A stretch of 28,235 nt of DNA, taken from the IMG/VR virus record IMGVR_UViG_3300033142_001439, positions 1-28,235 of that record. The stretch is one strand, 5' to 3'. Below are positions 5,727 through 11,507 of this stretch, piece by piece. Made by a program: the position numbers and the translations under genes. Each line of letters starts with the position of its first letter. Positions within the stretch are counted from its first letter, which is position 1. This DNA is from a virus. The notes under the pieces are model-generated. The model was not told the origin of the DNA, did no database searches, and was given only the letters and a program-made list of their open reading frames with translations.

Positions 5727-5958
5727 CAGGGCGCGTGGCGCGACCCAAGAAGGTGCCATACAACGCGCAACACTATTCGCCGACGTCGACGGACTCATCG
5801 ACTGGAAAAAAGAGAAAGAATTAACCGATGAGGCAATGCTGAAAGGATGCCAGGCATTACTCGAGAGCGTGGAGTTAATCACCAATCGAATTGACATGGT
5901 GAATAAACGTCTTCGCAAACTCGAAAAGATTACGGAGTGCCTGAAACTAGCGGAGTAA
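5719..5958 (+). CDS. Hypothetical helical protein, GTG start
   Basis: I start this 79-residue protein at the GTG at 5719, because the longer in-frame ORF would overlap the upstream gene by over 200 bases. The C-terminal half is a probable coiled coil (LLESVELITNRIDMVNKRLR, then KLEKITECLKL). The start call is uncertain because only a weak GAG precedes it. Function unknown; the tandem coiled-coil proteins here may interact. Confidence 0.45.
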   Translation: MNDRARGATQEGAIQRATLFADVDGLIDWKKEKELTDEAMLKGCQALLESVELITNRIDMVNKRLRKLEKITECLKLAE

Positions 5959-5963
5959 CCGAA

Positions 5964-6221
5964 ATGAAATCAACAACATTCTTTAAGGTTTATCTTTTCA
6001 CTGTGCTTGTGATCGTAGCCATCATCGCAACAGCCTGCGGTGGAACACAAGACAATTTCAAATGCACAATCACAAGAATAGAAGGCGAATTCTTTGCTGA
6101 ATATGTGCCAAGAGATAGCAAAACAATTCGGCTATGGAGATATGACGAGAACAATGTCAAAAGGTTCTATGCGTTTCCAACTGAAAGAATTGAAATGTGC
6201 GAGCTAATCCAAGATGAATAA
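5964..6221 (+). CDS. Putative small lipoprotein
   Basis: An 85-residue protein starting MKSTTFFKVYLFTVLVIVAI, with GGAG nine bases upstream of the ATG. The long hydrophobic N-terminus ends in ATAC-GG, a plausible lipobox with Cys 25 as the lipidated residue. The mature domain is about 60 residues of mixed beta character (KTIRLWRYDENNVKRFYAF). An early exported lipoprotein could serve superinfection immunity, a role known for small phage lipoproteins, but this one matches no named family. Confidence 0.55.
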   Translation: MKSTTFFKVYLFTVLVIVAIIATACGGTQDNFKCTITRIEGEFFAEYVPRDSKTIRLWRYDENNVKRFYAFPTERIEMCELIQDE

Positions 6222-6483
6222 ATGGAAATGCTTCAAATGTGGATGGGTCGGCCTCGAAGATGAAGTCGATCGACACCTGGTATATCCAGAAACACGGCAT
6301 GACCCCGCCGAATGGGAATTTTATTGTCCCGAATGTAAAAGCGAAGAGGTCGAAGAAGACACAATAATTTATTGCGACGGGTGCGGAGATGTACCAGTCA
6401 AAGACGAAGACGAACGATGTACCGAATGTTTAACGTGCGAAGCAGAAGCAAAAGCCGACGCTGCAAGGGAGGGCCATGTTTAA
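6214..6483 (+). CDS. Double zinc-ribbon protein
   Basis: An 89-residue acidic protein with cysteine pairs that suit two zinc ribbons: CFKC with CPEC (residues 6-43), and CDGC with CTEC plus an extra Cys (residues 54-76). Such small phage proteins usually bind nucleic acid or a protein partner, but the function is not known. It overlaps the end of the lipoprotein gene by 8 bases and the start of the next gene. Confidence 0.6.
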   Translation: MNKWKCFKCGWVGLEDEVDRHLVYPETRHDPAEWEFYCPECKSEEVEEDTIIYCDGCGDVPVKDEDERCTECLTCEAEAKADAAREGHV

Positions 6484-6643
6484 ACTAAAACCCAACATAG
6501 GGAGATATGCGCCACATGGATTGAGTGGCGATACTTGGGGAATCATGGATAGAAAAACCGGAGAACTGCTAAAGCGCAACAACCAATTAGAACGTTACCC
6601 CTACCAATGGGCCACACAACGCTGTGATGATCTCAACAAATGA
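6476..6643 (+). CDS. Small hypothetical protein
   Basis: A 55-residue ORF starting MFKLKPNIGRYAPHGLSGDT that overlaps the zinc-ribbon gene by 8 bases and has GGGAGGG just upstream. The composition (WGIMDRKTGELLKRN, then YQWATQRCDDLN) resembles small phage proteins with a beta hairpin and one helix. No named family is recognised. Confidence 0.5.
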   Translation: MFKLKPNIGRYAPHGLSGDTWGIMDRKTGELLKRNNQLERYPYQWATQRCDDLNK

Positions 6644-6658
6644 AAAAGGAAATTTGAT

Positions 6659-7459
6659 ATGCAAGCAATGATGCACTGTGGAGCAAAACCGATACCCTAT
6701 CCTCATCTAATGGAACTTCCCATTCCAGAATACACGCCGACTCACCTTCCAATACCACACCATCAGTTCTTTGAACTCGCGCAAAGCAGATTACTAAAAC
6801 AAGGCTACTCAGTTACCAACCCGCAACACTACATCAATCGAGAAGGTGCACACTATTTCGCTATAATGCAGATTCAACACGAAGACGAAGACCAGGCCGC
6901 AGAACATTCAACGATGTGTGCCTTGCGAAACTCTCACGATAAAACATTCGCTGCTTCACTCGCGGTAGGTGCAAGGGTGTTCGTTTGCGATAACCTGTCG
7001 TTCAGTGGCGACATCGTAGTGGGGCGCAAGCACACGCCGAAGATTTGGGACGAGCTTCCGGAAATATTTGAGGGAGCTATCGGCAAAATTCACGTAATGC
7101 GAAAGCGCCAAGACGTACGGTTTGCTGAATACAGGCAAGCACCCCTCGATGATTACACTGCCGATCATCTGATCATGGAGTGCTTCCGGGAAGGCATCAT
7201 CAACCTCAAGCGAATTGGGAAAGTAAACGACGAGTGGCACAACCCGAGTGCAAATCACGGCGACAAAAGTGTGTGGCGCTATTTCAATGCAGTGACAGCG
7301 GCACTTGGGCCAACCAGTACAAATCAACTCATTCAACTGCCAAAAAAGACGATTGACCTTCACTTGATGCTCGATACTTATTGCGACGTCGACTTTGCAA
7401 TCGAGAGGGCCGAAAGAAAAGACGGCATGGCCGACCGACTAAAACGGATGTTTAACTGA
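6659..7459 (+). CDS. DUF932-family protein
   Basis: A 266-residue protein. Residues 87-118 carry the family signature, a conserved CALRNSHDKTFAA stretch followed by VGARVFVCDNLSFSG. DUF932 proteins are common in phages and plasmids and are thought to act on DNA or in replication, but no reaction is established. AAAGG lies about a dozen bases before the ATG. The position at the head of the recombination genes suits an accessory role in DNA metabolism. The stop overlaps the next start. Confidence 0.75.
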   Translation: MQAMMHCGAKPIPYPHLMELPIPEYTPTHLPIPHHQFFELAQSRLLKQGYSVTNPQHYINREGAHYFAIMQIQHEDEDQAAEHSTMCALRNSHDKTFAASLAVGARVFVCDNLSFSGDIVVGRKHTPKIWDELPEIFEGAIGKIHVMRKRQDVRFAEYRQAPLDDYTADHLIMECFREGIINLKRIGKVNDEWHNPSANHGDKSVWRYFNAVTAALGPTSTNQLIQLPKKTIDLHLMLDTYCDVDFAIERAERKDGMADRLKRMFN

Positions 7460-7650
7460 TGGCAAGGAAGCCCAACAAACCAGAAGTCGGCGACGTCATA
7501 ACCTACGAGTTCGAGGCATACTCCACCGTACTCAAAGGTGAAGTTATCGACCTTCTCAGCTCTCAATTTACAATTCGCATCCAAAATCCTGAATCCTTCA
7601 AAGGTAAAACGCACTTTATTTCTTACTCAGATGAATGGCATCTCGCATAG
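7459..7650 (+). CDS. Small hypothetical protein
   Basis: A 63-residue beta-rich protein (VGDVITYEFEAYSTVLKGEV) resembling a small barrel. The start overlaps the DUF932 stop. Its 3' end overlaps the 3' end of the leftward nuclease gene by 35 bases, so the two operons run into each other here. Function unknown. Confidence 0.5.
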   Translation: MARKPNKPEVGDVITYEFEAYSTVLKGEVIDLLSSQFTIRIQNPESFKGKTHFISYSDEWHLA

Positions 7651-7909
7651 CTGCGATTGCCTCTTTACCAGAACGAACCAGATAAGCTGGCGCCCTGGAC
7701 TTCTTGAAAAATTTCAGTTGATCATCTTCCATTCGATTCTTTCCATTCGGATTCTTCACTTCAAGTAAAACCCAAATTCTCTTATATTCGACAAGCAAAT
7801 CGACTGGCCTTTCGATCTCATAGACACAGCAACCGATCGACTCAAGTGCCTCGATAATCTCGGGTTGATTCGCATCCGTAGCATGAGCTTTGGCGAATCT
7901 ATTCCGCAC
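7616..7909 (-). CDS. VRR-NUC-like PD-(D/E)XK endonuclease
   Basis: A 97-residue protein with a minimal PD-(D/E)XK nuclease core: Glu 17 in the first helix (NQPEIIEAL), Asp 37 (PVDLLV), Glu 50 and Lys 52 (LLEVKN), and Gln 64 in the helix after it. The size and the DANQPEI opening match a small VRR-NUC-like family seen in proteobacterial phages, which probably cuts structured or branched DNA. It overlaps the HTH gene by 11 bases and is transcribed against the surrounding early genes, so it looks like an inserted module. Confidence 0.7.
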   Translation of the reverse strand: MRNRFAKAHATDANQPEIIEALESIGCCVYEIERPVDLLVEYKRIWVLLEVKNPNGKNRMEDDQLKFFKKSRAPAYLVRSGKEAIAAMRDAIHLSKK

Positions 7910-8096
7910 TTACACGCCGATCCAAGATGTATCTGTCGAGATCCGATTGTCGATACTTGATGCTGCGCTCGCCGAGCCGGATGTAGTCTGGCCCGGCCTT
8001 GTCCTGTCGCCACCGTTTAAGAGTGGCATCAGACACGCCAAGGTAGAGCGCAGCAGCCTTTGAATTCATAGTTCCTGCTAACAAAGCCGACGTCAT
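7899..8096 (-). CDS. MerR/excisionase-type HTH protein
   Basis: A 65-residue protein that is almost entirely one winged helix-turn-helix (SKAAALYLGVSDATLKRWRQ, then IKYRQSDLDRYI), as in AlpA, Xis and HTH_17 proteins. GGAG sits five bases before the ATG. It is divergent from the exonuclease gene, across an 85-base gap that holds a paired operator-like repeat, so it may be a local repressor or activator. An excisionase role is less likely because no integrase is seen. Confidence 0.7.
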   Translation of the reverse strand: MTSALLAGTMNSKAAALYLGVSDATLKRWRQDKAGPDYIRLGERSIKYRQSDLDRYILDRRVSAE

Positions 8097-8125
8097 TAGA
8101 ACTCCTAGTTATAAGCTAATGGGTC

Positions 8126-8154
8126 ATATGGTATCACCTAAAAGCATACCGTAT
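8126..8154. promoter_or_regulatory. Paired operator-like repeat over the exonuclease promoter
   Basis: ATATGGTAT (8126-8134) and ATACCGTAT (8146-8154) form an inverted repeat with 8 of 9 matches, centre to centre 20 bases apart, about two helical turns. The second arm is itself a palindrome around its central C. They overlap the -35 region and the -10 box of the rightward promoter, as a repressor site would. Confidence 0.5.
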
Positions 8155-8157
8155 AAT
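8152..8157 (+). promoter_or_regulatory. -10 box of the exonuclease promoter
   Basis: A perfect TATAAT lies 24 bases before the ATG at 8182. The sequence 17 bases upstream (TGGTAT, 8129-8134) is a poor -35, suggesting an activated or tightly repressed promoter. Confidence 0.5.
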
Positions 8158-8167
8158 GCAAGTCTTG

Positions 8168-8181
8168 ATAAGGACTTAGCG
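8168..8181 (+). repeat. 14-base repeat carrying a ribosome binding site, copy 2
   Basis: ATAAGGACTTAGCG, identical to 3407-3420, immediately before the ATG at 8182. AAGGA is the ribosome binding core with seven bases of spacing. This repeat helps fix the exonuclease start. Confidence 0.6.
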
Positions 8182-8760
8182 ATGTATGATAGAAGCAAAA
8201 CCATAGGCGCATCCGACGCCGTGCACATCCAGGCCGGCAGTTGGGCCCAGCTCTTCGACCGAAAGACCTCCTCAGATGCTCCAGAATACGGCCTAGCGGC
8301 CGAACTCGGGCACGTACTCGAACCGTTTAACCTCGAGCTCTTCACCCGCGACACAGGCTTGAGTCTCCTTGTAGCAACTAAATGGCAAACAGAGCCGATG
8401 CGCAGCAGCGAGTACGACTGGTGCACCTATCTGCCAGATGCCTTGATCCATTCAGGGGACAACGAAGAGTTCTTCGATTACCGGATCCCGGTCGAGGCCA
8501 AGTGCATCAACATGATGTGGAATCCGCAGAATCTTCTCACAAAATATATGCCCCAATTGCAACATGCAATGCGGATCATGGCGGCACCTTACTGCTTCTT
8601 CTCAGTGCTGTATTTGAATACCAAGTTTGAAATAACCAAGGTGCCATACGACCCGCCTTACGATGATGCTCTGCTTGAAAAAGAAAAATTATTCTACTGG
8701 CATCTTGAGCAAAGCATCCGTCCACCTGAATATCTTGGCAAAAGGAAGGGATGGGTATGA
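8182..8760 (+). CDS. YqaJ-type recombination exonuclease
   Basis: A 192-residue lambda-exonuclease-type PD-(D/E)XK nuclease. Visible motifs: IGASD near the N-terminus (8-12), GHVLEPFN with the structural Glu (43-50), PDALI with the catalytic Asp (95-99), VEAKC with the Glu and Lys (104-108), and YMPQLQHAM with the Gln (122-130). It should resect double-stranded ends to give single strands for the annealing protein downstream. An in-frame ATG at 8119 would include the promoter, so I start at 8182, directly after the shared 14-base ribosome-site element. Confidence 0.8.
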   Translation: MYDRSKTIGASDAVHIQAGSWAQLFDRKTSSDAPEYGLAAELGHVLEPFNLELFTRDTGLSLLVATKWQTEPMRSSEYDWCTYLPDALIHSGDNEEFFDYRIPVEAKCINMMWNPQNLLTKYMPQLQHAMRIMAAPYCFFSVLYLNTKFEITKVPYDPPYDDALLEKEKLFYWHLEQSIRPPEYLGKRKGWV

Positions 8761-8975
8761 AACGACAACACTTTGAATGCGGAGAAATGAAAATCACGCG
8801 AGGATCTGATGAAAAATTAAACGTAGTGGTTGAGGTATACAGGCCGAGCGGTTGGTCAGAAATCCATTTCAAAATGTCAGCGTGTTCCATTCGACCAATA
8901 GCAGAAATGCTCAATAGCATATTGATCAGCTACGAAAGGGACATTCAAGACGCAAGACGGCACATCAAACCATGA
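8757..8975 (+). CDS. Small hypothetical protein
   Basis: A protein of about 72 residues (MKRQHFECGEMKITRGSDEK...) between the exonuclease and the annealing protein. An ATG at 8751 gives two more residues; the one at 8757 makes the usual ATGA overlap with the exonuclease stop. The fold looks like a beta sheet plus a C-terminal helix (AEMLNSILISYERDIQDARR). No family is recognised; it may be a recombination accessory because of its place. Confidence 0.5.
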   Translation: MKRQHFECGEMKITRGSDEKLNVVVEVYRPSGWSEIHFKMSACSIRPIAEMLNSILISYERDIQDARRHIKP

Positions 8976-9283
8976 CGCCGGCACAGCTTCACTACGCAGA
9001 GACACACTGGCGAGAATACCCGGCAAGATTTTTCAAATGGCTTGAAGACAATGAACACATATGGATTGCCTTCGAGAAGCAAGCATTGAGAATGGCAAGC
9101 ATTCGCTCACACTATTCAGCTCGTACCATCATCGAAGTTCTTCGATGGAACAGTGACATATCGGAAGGAAGTAACGAGCTATTCAAAATCAACGATCACT
9201 GCATACCTGGACTGTCTAGGTTGTGGATGTCCAAGCACGGAAAAAAACATCCCAAATTTTTTGAACACCGGAGATTGAAATGA
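8972..9283 (+). CDS. Conserved phage protein of unknown function
   Basis: A 103-residue protein with a pattern I know from many proteobacterial phages: SIRSHYSARTIIEVLRWNSD, then FKINDHCIPGLSRLW, then a C-terminal HPKFFEHR. No reaction is known for it. It overlaps both neighbours (ATGA type) in the recombination block, so a supporting role in DNA recombination or modification is possible. Confidence 0.6.
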   Translation: MTPAQLHYAETHWREYPARFFKWLEDNEHIWIAFEKQALRMASIRSHYSARTIIEVLRWNSDISEGSNELFKINDHCIPGLSRLWMSKHGKKHPKFFEHRRLK

Positions 9284-9999
9284 GTAAAACAAGTGAAGCG
9301 GCAATAAAGAGAGACAACGAGATCGAAGAGAACATGGCGATATGGAATCGGGTTTGCCAAACCAACGTCGACCATACTAAGGAAGTTTCGTTCGGTCGAA
9401 AATTCACGGCGATCGACGCACACTCGCAAATAATGGAAGCAACCAGAACCTTCGGGCCAATCGGTGAAGGTTGGGGATATGACAACGAATACGGAGAAAT
9501 CCACCTTACTGACGGTCGAGTAATTGCATGGTGTGACGTTCGCTTTTGGTGGTCTGCAATGGGCGAATGGGAAGGCAACAAATCTCGAAATCCGAAGAAA
9601 CATTTCGGACCTGTACGCGGTGCCGCAATGCTGATTGGATTCGACAAGGGTGGAAAGCTAAAAGCACCAGACACCGACGCATTCAAGAAAGCATCGACAG
9701 ATGGATTAACGAAGCTGATCTCTCATCTTGGATTCAATGCTGATGTCTTCCTCGGTATGTTCGACGATAACAAATACGTTACCGGACTGAAAAAAGAAGC
9801 AGAGAAAATCCAGACTGCAAGCGCAGCAGCTTACGCAGAAGACAGAGCCAAGTTCATCAAACTGGTAACTGATTGCAAGAAAGCCAGCGACATCGACAAG
9901 GTGCTTGAGAATAGTAACCTGTGGATAGCTGGACTCGACGCCGGCACGCAAGCAGAATTGCGTTCATGGTGCATGCAAAAGAAAACCGAGCTGAAGTGA
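9280..9999 (+). CDS. Single-strand annealing protein (Rad52/Sak-like)
   Basis: A 239-residue protein. Residues 110-166 contain the recognisable core: GPVRGAAM, then DAFKKASTDGLTKLISHLGF, then ADVFLGMFDDNKY. This fits phage Rad52-like annealing proteins, which pair the strands made by the exonuclease. The C-terminal third is helical and charged, probably for partner binding. It lies two genes after the YqaJ exonuclease and three before SSB, the usual phage recombination set. The family assignment is by pattern; a different annealing superfamily (Erf-like) cannot be excluded. Confidence 0.65.
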   Translation: MSKTSEAAIKRDNEIEENMAIWNRVCQTNVDHTKEVSFGRKFTAIDAHSQIMEATRTFGPIGEGWGYDNEYGEIHLTDGRVIAWCDVRFWWSAMGEWEGNKSRNPKKHFGPVRGAAMLIGFDKGGKLKAPDTDAFKKASTDGLTKLISHLGFNADVFLGMFDDNKYVTGLKKEAEKIQTASAAAYAEDRAKFIKLVTDCKKASDIDKVLENSNLWIAGLDAGTQAELRSWCMQKKTELK

Positions 10000-10250
10000 A
10001 AACGTCCGTAACAAAAGAATCGTCTTGTCCTGATTGCGGTAAAAAATTAAACGGCGCAACAGACTTTGAAAAAGATAACGTGCCAAAGCCAGGAGATATT
10101 GGAATATGTATCCACTGTCAAGGCATACATATTTTCTCTGCAACAATGACAAGACGATTACCTACTGAAGAAGAGATAGCAGAACTACCTTTGCTTGAAA
10201 TATCTCGTCTTCAAAATCGATTGACTCAAGCAAAGGTAGAAAGCAAATGA
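9996..10250 (+). CDS. Small zinc-binding protein, GTG start
   Basis: An 84-residue protein with CPDC and CIHC pairs (about residues 9-45) likely forming one zinc ribbon, and a leucine-rich, charged C-terminus. The ORF could start further upstream, but the GTG at 9996 makes a GTGA overlap with the annealing-protein stop, matching the style of this phage. Function unknown; it is one of four zinc proteins clustered around SSB. Confidence 0.55.
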   Translation: MKTSVTKESSCPDCGKKLNGATDFEKDNVPKPGDIGICIHCQGIHIFSATMTRRLPTEEEIAELPLLEISRLQNRLTQAKVESK

Positions 10251-10420
10251 CTTGCTGCTCAAGCTGCGGTCTTTCAATACCAGAAGGCCAAGGAAAATCC
10301 TGCTCTATGTGTTACGGCGATATCGACTACGGCACCGACGGCTACTATCGCGATCACATGGAGCAACAACCTCAACCAGAACAGGAACAACAGGAGCAAC
10401 AACCCGATGGATCTGAATAA
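10247..10420 (+). CDS. Tiny Cys-rich protein with Gln/Glu tail
   Basis: A 57-residue protein. MTCCSSCGLSIPEGQGKSCS followed by MC gives four to six cysteines able to bind one zinc. The C-terminus is low-complexity (QPQPEQEQQEQQPDGSE). It starts on the previous stop (ATGA) and its end overlaps the SSB start by 14 bases, so it is coupled to SSB. Function unknown. Confidence 0.55.
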   Translation: MTCCSSCGLSIPEGQGKSCSMCYGDIDYGTDGYYRDHMEQQPQPEQEQQEQQPDGSE

Positions 10421-10883
10421 AGTCACGCTAATGGGCCACGTCGGACAAGAGCCGACGTATCACATGATGGGGTCAGGGACAGACCTCTGTAAATTTTCCA
10501 TTGCTACATCGAGGCGATGGAAAGACAAAGCCACTGGCGAAAAAAAGGAGGACACCAGTTGGCATAACATCGTTGTCTTCAGCCCCTTTCTAGTTGAAAT
10601 CTGCCACTCATGGTTGCAAAAAGGAACGCGCGTCTACATCGAGGGCGAACTGAAGACACGCACCTACGAAAAAGACGGAGAAAAGAAATACATCACCGAA
10701 GTAATTGTTCCTCAAGTCAAGGGCGAACTCTTCGTAATCGAAAAAGGGAAAGGTTGGAACGTAAACGAAACGCCCGGAGCTGACCGAGGAAGAGGCAGCG
10801 GTGATAATGGGCCAAAACCGGCCGGGGATGCTGCCAAAGCCGCGATAGGAGGCGATGATTTTGACGACGACATCCCGTTCTAA
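10407..10883 (+). CDS. ssb: Single-stranded DNA-binding protein
   Basis: A 158-residue SSB. The N-terminal ~110 residues are a typical OB fold (NKVTLMGHVGQEPTYHMMGS, SWHNIVVFSPF, GTRVYIEGELKTRTYEKDGE). A flexible Gly-rich linker follows, and the C-terminus DDFDDDIPF is the acidic tip that recruits repair and replication enzymes. It covers single strands during phage replication and recombination. With exonuclease and annealing protein it completes a recombination set. Length and tail match bacterial SSB. Confidence 0.93.
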   Translation: MDLNKVTLMGHVGQEPTYHMMGSGTDLCKFSIATSRRWKDKATGEKKEDTSWHNIVVFSPFLVEICHSWLQKGTRVYIEGELKTRTYEKDGEKKYITEVIVPQVKGELFVIEKGKGWNVNETPGADRGRGSGDNGPKPAGDAAKAAIGGDDFDDDIPF

Positions 10884-10893
10884 TTGGCACCCT

Positions 10894-11280
10894 ATGATGG
10901 CGTGCGGTCACGCAGCTAACGCAGTATGCAGCGCGAAAGGTGGCATCAAGTACGAACCTGCCATTCCTTCGTGTGCTATCTGTAGCTGTATCGAAGTTTC
11001 ACTCGAGCAACCAGACCTGACAGGCAGGATTGCTACATGCTGCGGTGAGACTAGCTGGAAGCCCTCAAGCTTTCAACTTGCCTTCTTTGAATACCGTGGC
11101 CCTGGAAGCAAGGTTGCTCTTACAACGTGCAAGCACTGTCACTATTCAGAATTTGCACACACCAACAAAGCTAAACAAACCGAACGCGGACGAAAGAACA
11201 ATAACATCTGCGATAGCTACCTACCCAACGGGCCATGGGAAATGGATCGTTATTACTGTGGTTGCAGAGGTTGGGACTAA
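10894..11280 (+). CDS. Cys-rich phage protein (CGCRGWD family)
   Basis: A 128-residue protein with three groups of Cys/His: MACGHAANAVC at the N-terminus, CAICSC and CC in the middle, and CKHCHYSEFAH. The C-terminus RYYCGCRGWD is a signature I know from small zinc proteins of proteobacterial phages. I start at the ATG at 10894, just after the SSB stop; a longer in-frame start at 10855 would overlap SSB. The function is not established. The stop overlaps the next start (TAATG). Confidence 0.6.
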   Translation: MMACGHAANAVCSAKGGIKYEPAIPSCAICSCIEVSLEQPDLTGRIATCCGETSWKPSSFQLAFFEYRGPGSKVALTTCKHCHYSEFAHTNKAKQTERGRKNNNICDSYLPNGPWEMDRYYCGCRGWD

Positions 11281-11507
11281 TGCTTCCCAATCGAAAGGCT
11301 AAGAGGAAAAAAATAAACAAGAGCAACCACAAAGAAAGAAAAGTAAGAAAATTTAGCTGCGGCAAACTGGTCTACGCTTCAAAATCAGCAGCAAACAAAG
11401 CAAATAAAAAACAGTTCGCAGAAATAAAAGGGCGAACGATTCCGTACCAGTGCCCCAAATGTAATCAATGGCACTTAACCACTCTCAAAACTGAGGAACA
11501 AAAATGA
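11280..11507 (+). CDS. Small basic zinc-finger protein
   Basis: A 75-residue, very basic protein (RKAKRKKINKSNHKERKVRK) with a zinc site made from SCGK and CPKC and ending QWHLTTLK. This is the pattern of small phage zinc proteins that probably bind nucleic acid. It starts on the previous stop and ends overlapping the ParB-like gene, so all three are one translational unit. Confidence 0.6.
   Translation: MLPNRKAKRKKINKSNHKERKVRKFSCGKLVYASKSAANKANKKQFAEIKGRTIPYQCPKCNQWHLTTLKTEEQK

Noticed and set aside
8119-8181. Exonuclease start at 8119
   Set aside because: This would put the TATAAT box and operator-like repeats inside the gene and add residues before the conserved YqaJ start.
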